Origin: JAGPUQ01 sp947084925 | Lineage (GTDB): Bacteria > Pseudomonadota > Gammaproteobacteria > Pseudomonadales > Porticoccaceae | Direction of reading: 5' to 3' | DNA length: 64,000 nucleotides | NCBI GenBank assembly: GCA_947084925.1 | Contig: CAMTUJ010000012.1 | Location: forward strand, 30,773 to 94,772 | Part shown: positions 47,149-56,294 of the stretch, piece after piece | Position numbering within the stretch: the first letter of the stretch is position 1 | How the letters are laid out: every line of letters starts with the position of its first letter | The notes under the pieces: model-generated | The model's database searches: none | What the model saw: only the letters and a program-made list of their open reading frames with translations | What the model was told of the DNA's origin: nothing | Translations under genes and position numbers: made by a program

Positions 47149-47235
47149 CGGCAACGGCCGGCTGGCCGGCAGGCAACGTTTTCCACAACTGCATTCCACA
47201 CCTGTAACTTTCACCGCTTCAAAAGGAGTCTCGTC

Positions 47236-48087
47236 ATGGAAAGTATCTGGATCATGGGTGCCCTGCTGGTCGGCATCGCCGTCACCTTCTTCAAGGGTGT
47301 GCGGCAGGTGCCCCAGGGCAGCAAATGGGTGGTGCAGCGGCTCGGCAAGTACAACAGCACGCTGTCTCCCGGGCTGCAATTCATCATTCCCTACATCGAC
47401 ACGGTGGCCTACAAGATGACCACCAAGGATGTGGTGCTCGACATCCCTTCCCAGGAAGTCATCACCCGCGACAACGCCGTGATCATTGCCAATGCCGTCG
47501 CCTACATCAACATTCTCTCGCCGGAAAAGGCCGTCTACGGGGTAGAGGATTATGAGATCGCCATCCGCAATCTGGTGCAGACCTCACTGCGCGCCATCGT
47601 CGGCGAGATGGCGCTCGACGATGCGCTGTCGTCCCGGGATCAGATCAAGGCGAAGCTCAAGGCCGGTATTTCCGACGACATCGCCGACTGGGGCATCACG
47701 CTGAAAAACGTCGAGATCCAGGACATCAAACCCTCCGATACCATGCAGCAGGCGATGGAGGCGCAGGCTTCCGCCGAGCGTCATCGCCGCGCCACCGTGA
47801 CCCGCGCCGATGGCCAGAAGCACGCCGCGATCCTGGAAGCGGAAGGGCGGCTCGAAGCCTCGCGCCGCGACGCCGAAGCCACGGTGGTACTGGCCGAGGG
47901 CACCAAGTCGGCGCTGCGGCTGGTCAATGAGGCGGTGGGCGACAAGGAACTGCCGGTGCTCTACCTGCTCGGCGAACGCTACGTCACCGCGTTGCAGCAG
48001 ATGGCCACGTCGCAAAACAGCAAGCTGGTGATGATCCCCGGCGACCTGCCGGCGTCGATCAAGAGCCTGCTGGGTAGTTTCAAGTAG
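47236..48087 (+). CDS. SPFH/Band 7 (stomatin-like) protein, QmcA type
   Basis: A 283-residue membrane-associated scaffold protein. One N-terminal transmembrane helix (WIMGALLVGIAVTFF) is followed by the SPFH domain: VPQGSKWVVQRLGKYN, LSPGLQFIIPYIDTV, DIPSQEVITRDNAV and LRAIVGEMALDDALSSRD. A coiled-coil region (MEAQASAERHRRATVTRADGQ onward) precedes a short C-terminus. Partner of the preceding NfeD protein by gene pairing. AAAAGGAG lies upstream of the ATG. Confidence 0.92.
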   Translation: MESIWIMGALLVGIAVTFFKGVRQVPQGSKWVVQRLGKYNSTLSPGLQFIIPYIDTVAYKMTTKDVVLDIPSQEVITRDNAVIIANAVAYINILSPEKAVYGVEDYEIAIRNLVQTSLRAIVGEMALDDALSSRDQIKAKLKAGISDDIADWGITLKNVEIQDIKPSDTMQQAMEAQASAERHRRATVTRADGQKHAAILEAEGRLEASRRDAEATVVLAEGTKSALRLVNEAVGDKELPVLYLLGERYVTALQQMATSQNSKLVMIPGDLPASIKSLLGSFK

Positions 48088-48153
48088 CGGGCTGCTGCCG
48101 CGGTTTTTCAACAAGCTGCTAGACTATGCGCCCTTTTCCGGACCCCTCGCCCG

Positions 48154-49252
48154 ATGCTCGAAATCAATCCAATCCGCACCGCCCTGGACGATCTCGAGGC
48201 GCGTACCGACGTGCTCAGGGGGTATCTTTGACTACGCCGAAAAGAAAGAGCGGCTGACCGAGGTAGAGCTGGAGCTCGCCGACGCGGGCGTGTGGAACAA
48301 TCCCGAGCGCGCCCAGAGCCTGGGCCGCGAGCGGGCCGCGCTGCAAGCGGTGGTCGAGACCATCGAAACCCTGGACGCAGGGATCGCCGATGCCCGCGAG
48401 TTGATCGAGCTGGCCGCCGAAGAGGACGACACCGAGACGGTCGCGACCATCGAGCAGGATGTGGCGCAACTCGAGGCGCGGCTCGCCGACCTGGAGTTCC
48501 GGCGCATGTTCTCGGGTGAAACCGATCCCAACAGCGCCTATCTGGATATTCAGGCCGGTTCCGGCGGCACCGAGGCCCAGGACTGGGCCGAGATGCTGTT
48601 GCGCATGTATCTGCGCTGGGCCGACCGCAAGGGTTTCAAAACCGAACTGGTGGAAGCGTCGGCCGGCGAGGTCGCCGGCATCAAAAGCGCCACCGTCCAT
48701 GTGCAGGGCGATTACGCCTTCGGCTGGCTGCGCACCGAGACCGGCGTCCACCGGCTGGTGCGCAAGTCGCCGTTCGATGCCGGCAATCGCCGCCACACGT
48801 CGTTCGCCGCCGTGTTCGTCTCCCCCGAGGTGGACGACAACATCGAGATCGAGATCAACAAATCCGATCTGCGCGAGGACACCTACCGCGCCAGCGGCGC
48901 CGGCGGCCAGCACGTCAACAAGACCGACTCCGCGGTGCGGCTGACCCACCTGCCCACGGGCGTGGTGGTGCAGTGCCAGAGCGAGCGCTCCCAGCACCAG
49001 AACCGCGACAAGGCCTGGAAAATGCTGCGCGCCAAGCTCTACGAGCTGGAAATACAAAAGCGCAAGGAGAGCCAGCAGGCGGTGGAGGACAGCAAGTCCG
49101 ATATCGGCTGGGGCAGCCAGATTCGCTCCTATGTGCTCGACGACGCCCGCATCAAGGATTTGCGCACCGGCATCGAGACCCGCAACACTCAGGGCGTGCT
49201 CGACGGCGGCCTCGACCCCTTTATCGAAGCCAGCCTCAAGGCCGGCCTCTGA
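48154..49252 (+). CDS. prfB: Peptide chain release factor 2, with programmed +1 frameshift
   Basis: RF2 recognises UAA and UGA stop codons. Translation starts at ATG 48154 (MLEINPIRTALDDLE) and meets an in-frame TGA at codon 26 (48229-48231). The sequence there is AGGGGGTATCTTTGAC, identical to the classical E. coli site: an internal Shine-Dalgarno-like AGGGGG, then CTT and TGA C. Ribosomes slip +1 on CTT when RF2 is scarce and continue DYAEKKERL to 49252, giving 365 residues as in E. coli. The anticodon-like SPFDAGNRR and the GGQ loop SGAGGQHVNKTDSAV are intact. lysS follows 34 nt later, a conserved pairing. Confidence 0.97.
48214..48232 (+). promoter_or_regulatory. RF2 autoregulatory frameshift signal
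   Basis: An AGGGGG element 3 nt before CTT-TGA-C makes the ribosome pause and shift forward by one base. This sets RF2 level by feedback: efficient termination at UGA shuts off synthesis. The element is conserved to the base with E. coli. Confidence 0.95.
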
Positions 49253-49286
49253 CCCGGCGCGTGGCGCCGCAGCCAACCGAGTGACA

Positions 49287-50777
49287 ATGACCGACTCCAG
49301 CGACAGCACCGACGACAACAAACTCATCGCCGAGCGCCGCGCCCGGCTCGCCGCGTTGCGCGAGCGCGGCCAGGCATTTCCCAACGGGTTTCGACGCGAC
49401 GCTCTCGCGCTGAAACTCGCAGCGGATTTTGGCGCGCGGACCAAGGAGGAGCTGGAAGCCCTGGGACACAAGGTCAGCGTCGCCGGCCGCGTCATGGCCA
49501 GGCGCGGGCCCTTCATGGTGTTGCAGGACATGTCCGGGCGCATCCAGTTGTACGCCGACAAGGCGGTGCAGGCCGACATCGCCGAGCGCTGGGGGCACTG
49601 GGATATCGGCGATCTGGTGGGCGCGCGCGGCACCCTGCACAAGTCCGGACGCGGCGATCTCTATGTGATGCTGGAAGAGTACGAGCTGCTCACCAAATCG
49701 CTGCGACCGCTGCCCGAGAAATACCACGGCCTCGCCGACCGCGAGCAGCGCTACCGCCAGCGCTATGTCGATCTCATCATCAACGAGGAATCGCGCCAGG
49801 TGTTTCAGCGGCGCTCGAAGATCATCGAGTTTGTCCGCCAGTACCTCAACAATCTCGGTTTCATGGAAGTCGAGACTCCGATGATGCAGGTGATCCCGGG
49901 CGGCGCCACCGCACGGCCGTTCGTGACCTACCACAACACGCTGGACCAGGAGATGTTCCTGCGCGTCGCGCCGGAGCTCTACCTCAAGCGGCTGGTGGTG
50001 GGCGGGTTCGAAAAGGTCTACGAGATCAACCGCAGTTTCCGCAATGAGGGGCTCTCCACCCGCCACAATCCCGAATTCACCATGCTGGAGTTCTATCAGG
50101 CCTACGTCGATTACCGCGACCTGATGGACCTTACCGAGGACATGCTGCGCAAGCTGTGCCTGGCGGTGCTCGGCACGACCACGGTGACCTACCAGAATGC
50201 CGATTACGATTTTGCCCAGCCATTTGCGCGCATGACGGTGGTGGAATCCATTCTGCGGCTGAATCCGGAAATCAGCGCGGCGGATGTCACCGAGCTCGCC
50301 GGCGCGCGCGCACTGGCGAACCGGCTCGGTATTCCCCTCAAGGATTCCTGGGGGCTGGGCAAGGTGCAGATCGAGATTTTCGAGAAAACCGTCGAGGCGC
50401 GGCTGGAGCAACCCACCTTCATCACCGAATACCCCACCGAAGTCTCGCCGCTGGCGCGGCGCAACGATCACAATCCTTTCGTCACCGACCGTTTCGAGTT
50501 TTTTGTCGGCGGACGCGAGCTCGCCAACGGGTTTTCCGAGCTCAACGATTCCGAGGATCAGGCCGAGCGCTTTCTCGCCCAGGTGCAGGAAAAGGACGCC
50601 GGCGATGCCGAGGCCATGCACTTCGATGCCGATTACATTCGCGCCCTGGAATACGGCCTGCCGCCCACCGCCGGCGAGGGCATCGGCATCGACCGCCTGG
50701 TGATGCTGCTCACCGATTCGGCATCGATCCGCGACGTGTTGCTGTTCCCCCACATGCGCCCGGAGCGCGAGGGCTGA
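49287..50777 (+). CDS. lysS: Lysyl-tRNA synthetase (class II)
   Basis: Charges tRNA-Lys. The 496-residue protein has the N-terminal OB-fold anticodon-binding domain (VSVAGRVMARRGPFMVLQDMSG), then class II motif 1 (FMEVETPMMQVIPGG), motif 2 (VYEINRSFRNEGLSTRHNPEFT, split by one charged loop) and motif 3 (GEGIGIDRLVMLLT). The start ATG 49287 follows a weak ribosome-binding region after prfB. The prfB-lysS order is widespread in proteobacteria. Confidence 0.97.
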   Translation: MTDSSDSTDDNKLIAERRARLAALRERGQAFPNGFRRDALALKLAADFGARTKEELEALGHKVSVAGRVMARRGPFMVLQDMSGRIQLYADKAVQADIAERWGHWDIGDLVGARGTLHKSGRGDLYVMLEEYELLTKSLRPLPEKYHGLADREQRYRQRYVDLIINEESRQVFQRRSKIIEFVRQYLNNLGFMEVETPMMQVIPGGATARPFVTYHNTLDQEMFLRVAPELYLKRLVVGGFEKVYEINRSFRNEGLSTRHNPEFTMLEFYQAYVDYRDLMDLTEDMLRKLCLAVLGTTTVTYQNADYDFAQPFARMTVVESILRLNPEISAADVTELAGARALANRLGIPLKDSWGLGKVQIEIFEKTVEARLEQPTFITEYPTEVSPLARRNDHNPFVTDRFEFFVGGRELANGFSELNDSEDQAERFLAQVQEKDAGDAEAMHFDADYIRALEYGLPPTAGEGIGIDRLVMLLTDSASIRDVLLFPHMRPEREG

Positions 50778-50782
50778 ACTGG

Positions 50783-51478
50783 ATGGCGGACGCGGCGCGT
50801 GCGATCAAGCTGCACCCGTCCTGGCTGCGCTGGCTGGAGCCCGAGTTCGCACAGCCCTATATGGCGGAACTGCGCGCTTTTTTGATGGCCGAAAAGCGTG
50901 CCGGCAAGGTCATCTATCCCGCCGCCGACAACTGGTTCGCCGCTTACGACACCACCCCTTTTGAAGCCGTCAAAGTGGTGATCCTGGGGCAGGATCCCTA
51001 TCACGGCCCCGGTCAGGCCCATGGCCTGTGTTTCTCGGTGCTGCCCGGGGTGGCGATCCCGCCGTCGCTGGCCAATATCTACCGCGAGCTGCACAGCGAC
51101 CTGGGCATTCCGCCGGCCAGTCACGGTTGCCTGACGCATTGGGCCGAGCAGGGCGTGCTGCTGCTGAACACCACGCTCACCGTCGAGCGGGGCCGTGCCG
51201 CTTCCCACCAGAAAAGTGGCTGGGAGACTTTCACCGACAGGACCATCGCGGCGCTCAATGCCCACCGCGAAGGGATCGTCTTTATCCTCTGGGGCAGTCA
51301 CGCCCAGCGCAAGGGCGCCTTTATCGACACCCGCAAGCATCTGGTGATCCGGTCGCCGCATCCCTCGCCGTTGTCCGCCCACCGGGGGTTTTTCGGGAGC
51401 CGGCCATTTTCGCGCGCCAACGCCTGGTTGGTGGAGCACGGCCAGTCGCCGATCGACTGGCGCCTGCCATCAGCCTGA
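50783..51478 (+). CDS. ung: Uracil-DNA glycosylase (family 1)
   Basis: Removes uracil from DNA to start base-excision repair. At 231 residues it carries the catalytic loop VILGQDPYHGPGQAHGL (water-activating Asp), LLLNTTLTVERG, WGSHAQRKG and the DNA-intercalating loop HPSPLSAHRGFFG with the conserved histidine. It starts 5 nt after the lysS stop, so it is likely co-transcribed with prfB-lysS. Confidence 0.96.
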   Translation: MADAARAIKLHPSWLRWLEPEFAQPYMAELRAFLMAEKRAGKVIYPAADNWFAAYDTTPFEAVKVVILGQDPYHGPGQAHGLCFSVLPGVAIPPSLANIYRELHSDLGIPPASHGCLTHWAEQGVLLLNTTLTVERGRAASHQKSGWETFTDRTIAALNAHREGIVFILWGSHAQRKGAFIDTRKHLVIRSPHPSPLSAHRGFFGSRPFSRANAWLVEHGQSPIDWRLPSA

Positions 51479-51571
51479 CAGGCCGGGTCTGTGGCACCAT
51501 GGGCCCGGTGGTTGCCTCAACCACGGACCGGAATGCGATGTCCGGTTTTGCGTATCGCGGAGGAACGGGCA

Positions 51572-51841
51572 ATGAGCAGCATGCAGGACGAATTCAATCA
51601 GTTGATACTCCGACTCAAGACGCAGCGGGACGAATTGCGCGTCAAGACCCATCTCTTCAAGCTCGACGTTCAGGAGGACTGGACGGCGCTGGAGAAAAAG
51701 TGGGAGCAACTCAATCAGAAGCTCCAGCGTGCGGAAAAAGAGGGCAGCGCGGCGAGTCGCGAGATTGGCGCCGCCATGAAGCTGCTCGGCGAGGAAATCA
51801 AGGCCGGTTACGAGCGGGTCAGCAAGCAGCTTAAAAAGTGA
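51572..51841 (+). CDS. Small coiled-coil protein of unknown function
   Basis: An 89-residue, highly charged, almost entirely helical protein: MQDEFNQLILRLKTQRDEL, then DVQEDWTALEKKWEQLNQKL and GEEIKAGYERVSKQLKK. Heptad-like spacing of Leu/Ile/Trp suggests a coiled coil or a helical hairpin that may oligomerise. GGAGGA lies 8 nt before the ATG at 51572. There is no signal peptide or membrane segment. Similar small helical proteins are annotated only as hypothetical. It follows ung by 93 nt and ends at a strong hairpin. Confidence 0.7.
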   Translation: MSSMQDEFNQLILRLKTQRDELRVKTHLFKLDVQEDWTALEKKWEQLNQKLQRAEKEGSAASREIGAAMKLLGEEIKAGYERVSKQLKK

Positions 51842-51908
51842 CGGCGATGAACCGCGAAGGCCATGGGTTGCGCGGCTGGAAGCGGTCGCCAGCCTCGAAC
51901 GGGATCTG

Positions 51909-51950
51909 AACCGCCAAGGCCAGCACCGGATGGCGCTGGCCTTGGCGGTT
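51909..51950. terminator. Perfect 16-bp hairpin between convergent genes
   Basis: AACCGCCAAGGCCAGC (51909-51924) is exactly complementary to GCTGGCCTTGGCGGTT (51935-51950) around a 10-nt loop. It sits between the coiled-coil gene (plus) and the monooxygenase gene (minus) and is probably a bidirectional terminator, although the T-rich stretch after it is interrupted by G. Confidence 0.65.
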
Positions 51951-51952
51951 GC

Positions 51953-51982
51953 AACGTTGCGTTGTTAAACGTTGCGTTGTTA
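51953..51982 (+). repeat. Two perfect 15-nt tandem units beside the hairpin
   Basis: AACGTTGCGTTGTTA occurs twice in direct succession (51953-51967 and 51968-51982), immediately after the 16-bp hairpin and ending 12 nt before the monooxygenase stop codon. Confidence 0.9.
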
Positions 51983-51993
51983 CTTGGTCATTG

Positions 51994-53538
51994 CTACTTC
52001 GAATCGAAAATGTAGTTGTTCATGCTGAAGAAGCGGCTGGTGAGCCAGTGCACGAAACCCAGGGTCGGGCGAATGGTCGGGCTGTCGCCGTGACGATCGA
52101 AATAATAACTGTTCGAGGTCGCGCAGTTGCCGGCCTTGAAGATGGTGAGGCCGGTGCGTGCCTGTACCTTCTGGAAATTGGCATCGTTCGCCGACTTCTT
52201 GATCTCGATGTAATTGGCGTTGCGTTTCTTGGCCGCTTGCAGGCAGCGCACCAGGTGCTTGGACTGGGTGTCGATCATGCCAAACCAGGACGCGGTGCAG
52301 ACGCTGTAGGGGCCAAACATCAGGAAGAAGTTGGGGAAGTTCGGTACCGTTGAACCTTCAAATGCCTGATAGCGGTTTTCTTCCCAGAAATCGCTGATGT
52401 CGAGACCGTTTTTACCGACCAGCTTATACGTGGGCACGCTGCCTTTCTGAAACACCTCGAAGCCGGTGGCGCAGATCAGGGTATCGATCTCGCGCACGGT
52501 GCCGTCCTTGGTAACGATCGCGTTTTCGGTGATGCGGTCGATCGGGTTGGTCACCAGGGCGGCATTCTCGCGGTTGAACACCGGGTAAAACTTGCTGGTG
52601 AAGCTCGGGCGTTTGCAGCCGAAATCGTAGGTCGGGATCAGGGCTTCCTGCGTCGCGGGATCCTTGACCTGGTTGCGGATGTGGTTGACGCAGATACGCT
52701 CCAGCTTCTTGCCGACAAAGCCGAAGTACTTGTTGAACACCAGCAGGTTGATCATGATGATGTCGGTAAAAAAGATGACCACAAGCCGCGCCAGGCGTTG
52801 CAGGCCGGGGATTTTCGCGAACGCCGCCTGCCAGCGCGGACTGAACGGTATTTCCTTCTTCGGCAGCAGCCAGATCGCCGTACGCTGATACACGTCGATG
52901 GATTTCACCTTGTCGGCGATCTCGGGCACCGCCTGGATCCCGGTGGCGCCGGTGCCGATGAAACCGACGCGCTTGCCGGTGAGATCGTAGGAGTGATCCC
53001 AGCGTCCGGTGTGCATGACCTTGCCCTTGAATTTTTCGATGCCCTCGATGATGGGCAGTTTCGGGATGGTCAGGAAGCCGGTCGCGCTCACCAGGTAACG
53101 CGAGGTGAAGGTCGCGCCGGATTTGGTGCGGGTCGTCCAGACATTGCGCTGCTCGTCGTAGGTGGCGTCGGCGACTTCCATGTTGTAGCGCATGTGGGGG
53201 CGCACCCCGTACTTGGTCACGCAGTGATCCACATAGGCTTTCATTTCCGCGCCGGGCGCATACAGGCTCGACCAGAAGGGGTTCTGTTCGAAGGAGAACG
53301 AATAGCTCAGTGAGGGAATGTCGACGGTGAGGCCGGGATAGGTGTTGTCCTGCCAGGTGCCGCCGGCGTCGATGCCTTTCTCCAGGATGACAAAATCCCC
53401 CAAGCCTTCGCGGATCAGGCGAATGGCGGCGCCGATGCCCGACAGGCCCGCGCCGATGATGACGGTCTCGAAGTCAACCTCCCGCTTGATTCTTTGCGGG
53501 GGGTAATCAAGTACATGGCTCAGCGCTGCTTCGGTCAT
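51994..53538 (-). CDS. Flavoprotein monooxygenase of the Baeyer-Villiger type
   Basis: A 514-residue FAD/NADPH enzyme. Dinucleotide folds are VIIGAGLSGIGAAIRL near the N-terminus and VGFIGTGATGIQAVPEIA in the middle. The fingerprint FKGKVMHTGRWDHS fits the FxGxxxHxxxW pattern of type I Baeyer-Villiger monooxygenases, and DTLICATGF follows. Such enzymes insert oxygen into ketones; many homologues act on cyclic ketones or steroids, but the substrate here is unknown. The ATG at 53538 lies behind AGAGG. There are no neighbouring catabolic genes, and the gene has somewhat lower GC and more Phe/Asn/Lys than its neighbours, which may point to separate acquisition. Confidence 0.85.
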   Translation of the reverse strand: MTEAALSHVLDYPPQRIKREVDFETVIIGAGLSGIGAAIRLIREGLGDFVILEKGIDAGGTWQDNTYPGLTVDIPSLSYSFSFEQNPFWSSLYAPGAEMKAYVDHCVTKYGVRPHMRYNMEVADATYDEQRNVWTTRTKSGATFTSRYLVSATGFLTIPKLPIIEGIEKFKGKVMHTGRWDHSYDLTGKRVGFIGTGATGIQAVPEIADKVKSIDVYQRTAIWLLPKKEIPFSPRWQAAFAKIPGLQRLARLVVIFFTDIIMINLLVFNKYFGFVGKKLERICVNHIRNQVKDPATQEALIPTYDFGCKRPSFTSKFYPVFNRENAALVTNPIDRITENAIVTKDGTVREIDTLICATGFEVFQKGSVPTYKLVGKNGLDISDFWEENRYQAFEGSTVPNFPNFFLMFGPYSVCTASWFGMIDTQSKHLVRCLQAAKKRNANYIEIKKSANDANFQKVQARTGLTIFKAGNCATSNSYYFDRHGDSPTIRPTLGFVHWLTSRFFSMNNYIFDSK

Positions 53539-54023
53539 ATGAGGGCCTCTTGGCAAGAGTGGTAATTAAAGGAGTGACGGGGGATATTTTGGACTATAAC
53601 CGGTCCGCTTGTCGTACCGCATTGCAAAGGTATATGACCGGTGAGTTTGCCATCCCGCGCAACAGGTGTTGCCGGGCCACCGCCGGCAGGCATCGAGGGC
53701 GGTCGGGCGCCGGCGCCCCTCTGCGGTCATTGACCTTGGCGGTGCGGCAGGCTACAGTTTCGACCCTTTCGCGCGGGCCTGCCGCCCGCCGAAGGCCCCG
53801 CCAGGTGGACGTAAACAGCGTTCGCTGGGCATCACCGGGTGGCACGACCCTGTCCCCGGCCGCGATCAAACCCTCCGCTCGACGGTGATCGCAGCGCAAC
53901 CCGACCTGCCGTCGGGCCGGATGTTCCAGTGACACCTCCTGTTTGCGTTTGCCCTGGCGGGTTGGCGGCGAGTTGCTCCGTGCAGCGCCGAACCGACCGT
54001 GTATCGACAGAGGAAATGACTCA
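53539..54023. other. 485-nt divergent intergenic region upstream of ilvB
   Basis: No gene is convincing here. The region carries a good sigma70-like promoter at 53730-53758, leaving a long leader of about 260 nt before ilvB. I looked for a branched-chain leader peptide in that leader and found none: the short frames contain no run of Leu, Ile or Val codons. Short GC-rich inverted stretches occur around 53690-53720 and 53770-53800. Confidence 0.5.
53730..53758 (+). promoter_or_regulatory. Candidate ilvBNC promoter
   Basis: TTGACC (53730-53735) and TACAGT (53753-53758) are separated by 17 nt. Five of six -35 bases match the consensus. This is the best pair in the gap before ilvB. Confidence 0.5.
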
Positions 54024-55760
54024 GTGGAACTGCTCTCCGGTGGCGAAGCCACCATCCGCGCCTTGCGCGACTCCGGCGTCAAGTATCTCTGGGGTTATCC
54101 CGGTGGCGCGGCACTCCACATCTATGACGCCCTGTTCCGGCAGGACGACGTCAAACACATCCTGATGCGCCACGAGCAGGGCGCGACCCACGCCGCCGAC
54201 GGCTACGCCCGGGCGACGGGGGACGTCGGTGCGGTACTGGTCACCTCCGGGCCCGGCGCGACCAACGCCATTACCGGCATTGCCACCGCCTATATGGATT
54301 CGATTCCCCTGGTGGTCATCTCCGGCCAGGTAGCCCAGGAAAAAATTGGCGGGGATGCGTTTCAGGAGACCGACATGATCGGCGTCTCCCGGCCCATCGT
54401 GAAGCACAGCTTCATGATCCGGCGCGCGGAAGACGTGGCCGAAACAATTGCCAAGGCGTTTTATATTGCGCGCAGCGGGCGGCCCGGTCCGGTGGTGGTC
54501 GATATCCCCAAGGATGTCACCGACCCCAACTACAAGGTGCCTTACCTGTATCCGGACAAGATCCGCATTCGCTCGTACCAGCCCTCCACCAGGGGGCATT
54601 CGGGACAGATCCGCCGCGCGGTCAAGGTCCTGCTCGAAGCCAGGCGACCGGTGATCTACGCCGGCGGCGGCATAATTCTCGGCAATGCGGCGGACCAGCT
54701 CACGCGGCTCGCGCGGCAGCTGAATTATCCGGTCACCAATACGCTGATGGGGCTCGGCGGTTATCCGGGCAGCGACCGGCAGTTCGTCGGCATGCTGGGA
54801 ATGCACGGTACCTTCGAAGCCAATACGGCCATGCATCACGCCGACGTGATTCTGGCGGTCGGCGTGCGCTTCGATGACCGGGTCACCAACACCCCGGACC
54901 GCTTCTGCCCGGGTGCCCAGATCATTCACATCGACGTCGATCCGTCGTCGATTTCAAAAAATGTTCCGGCCGACATTCCCATCGTCGGCGCCTGCGACGC
55001 CGTGCTGGACGAGATGATCGAGCAGATCGAAACTGCCGGCGAGCGTCCGGACCCCGCGGCCCTTGCCGAGTGGTGGCAGCAGATCGACGAGTGGCGCAGG
55101 CGCCACGGGCTCTACACCGCGCCGCGCCACGAGCCCAGTGTCGGGACGCTGATCAAACCGCAGGACGCGGTCAAGGCGCTCTACAAGATCACCGAAGGCA
55201 AGGCCTACATCACGTCCGATGTCGGGCAGCACCAGATGTTCGCGGCCCAGTATTACCTGTTCGACAAGCCGCGCCAGTGGTTCAACTCCGGCGGCCTCGG
55301 CACCATGGGTTACGGCCTGCCGGCGGCCATGGGTGTGCAGATGGCGTTTCCGGGCGCGGACGTCGCCTGTGTCACCGGCGAGGGCAGTATCCAGATGTGC
55401 ATTCAGGAGCTGTCCGCCTGCACCCAGCACCAGTTGCCGGTGAAGATCATCAACCTCAACAACCAGGCGCTGGGGATGGTCAAGCAGTGGCAGGACATGC
55501 AGTACGGCAGCCGCTATTCGCAGATTCTCTACGAGGATTCGCTGCCGGATTTCGTCAAGCTGGCGGAGGCCTACGGCCATGTCGGGCTGCGCGTCGAACA
55601 CATCGACGAACTCGAGGACAAGCTGCGGGAATGTTTCAGCTACAAGGATCGCGTGGTGTTCGTCGACATCCAGGTCGACCCCCACGAGCACGTCTATCCG
55701 ATGCACGTATCGCCGGGCTCCATGCGCGATCTGTGGCTCAGCAAAACGGAGCGTACCTGA
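54024..55760 (+). CDS. ilvB: Acetolactate synthase large subunit
   Basis: Thiamine-diphosphate enzyme that starts valine, leucine and isoleucine synthesis. From GTG 54024 the protein is 578 residues and begins with the usual ELLSGGEATIRALRDSGV; AGAGGA lies about 9 nt upstream. The catalytic glutamate is in RHEQGATHAADGYARATG, the FAD/PDC-like middle domain carries GRPGPVVVDIPKDV, and the thiamine-binding GEGSIQMCIQELSA ... NNQALGMVKQWQ is intact. The ilvN-type gene overlaps its stop by one base. Confidence 0.96.
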   Translation: MELLSGGEATIRALRDSGVKYLWGYPGGAALHIYDALFRQDDVKHILMRHEQGATHAADGYARATGDVGAVLVTSGPGATNAITGIATAYMDSIPLVVISGQVAQEKIGGDAFQETDMIGVSRPIVKHSFMIRRAEDVAETIAKAFYIARSGRPGPVVVDIPKDVTDPNYKVPYLYPDKIRIRSYQPSTRGHSGQIRRAVKVLLEARRPVIYAGGGIILGNAADQLTRLARQLNYPVTNTLMGLGGYPGSDRQFVGMLGMHGTFEANTAMHHADVILAVGVRFDDRVTNTPDRFCPGAQIIHIDVDPSSISKNVPADIPIVGACDAVLDEMIEQIETAGERPDPAALAEWWQQIDEWRRRHGLYTAPRHEPSVGTLIKPQDAVKALYKITEGKAYITSDVGQHQMFAAQYYLFDKPRQWFNSGGLGTMGYGLPAAMGVQMAFPGADVACVTGEGSIQMCIQELSACTQHQLPVKIINLNNQALGMVKQWQDMQYGSRYSQILYEDSLPDFVKLAEAYGHVGLRVEHIDELEDKLRECFSYKDRVVFVDIQVDPHEHVYPMHVSPGSMRDLWLSKTERT

Positions 55761-56251
55761 TGCGACGCATTCTTTCGGTGCTGCTGGAAAACGAACCCGG
55801 AGCCCTCTCGCGGGTGGTGGGCCTGTTTTCCCAGCGCGGTTACAACATCGATTCCCTGACCGTCGCCCCCACGGAAGACGCGACCCTGTCGCGCATGACG
55901 CTGACCACCCAGAGCGACGATCTCACCATCGAAAAGATCACCAAGCAACTCCACAAGCTGATCGACGTGGTGAAGGTCACCGATCTTACCGAGGGCCTTC
56001 ACATCGAGCGCGAGCTGATGCTCGTCAAGGTGAAGGCGAGCGGGGATGCTCGCGCCGAAGTGAAACGTGTCGTCGATATCTTCCGGGGTCAGATCATCGA
56101 CGTCGGTTCCGCGAGCTACGTCATTCAGCTCGCGGGCGTCAGCGCCAAGCTGGATGCTTTCATCGAGGCGCTGGGCGAAACGGCGGTGCTGGAAGTGGTG
56201 CGCTCCGGCGTATCCGGTATCATGCGCGGCGAACGTGCGCTGCGGGCTTGA
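55760..56251 (+). CDS. ilvN: Acetolactate synthase small (regulatory) subunit
   Basis: A 163-residue regulatory subunit (IlvN/IlvH class) that confers valine feedback inhibition and full activity on IlvB. The N-terminal ACT domain reads ILSVLLENEPGALSRVVGLFSQRGYNIDSL (shown here in its conserved order), with the valine-site region GALSRVVGLF. A C-terminal ACT-like half (ELMLVKVKASGDARAEVKR) follows. ATG overlaps the ilvB stop, so the subunits are made together. It was named ilvN by position; ilvH would be an equal choice. Confidence 0.94.
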   Translation: MRRILSVLLENEPGALSRVVGLFSQRGYNIDSLTVAPTEDATLSRMTLTTQSDDLTIEKITKQLHKLIDVVKVTDLTEGLHIERELMLVKVKASGDARAEVKRVVDIFRGQIIDVGSASYVIQLAGVSAKLDAFIEALGETAVLEVVRSGVSGIMRGERALRA

Positions 56252-56294
56252 CAGTCACGGGACAACCTACAAACTCAGTATCGGGTGAACAACC

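Noticed and set aside
48229..48231. Frameshift or nonsense mutation in prfB
   Set aside because: The context AGGGGGTATCTTTGAC is the known programmed frameshift site, so the break is functional.
53594..54082. Minus-strand gene upstream of ilvB
   Set aside because: It overlaps the ilvB start, lacks a ribosome-binding site and shows no family features.
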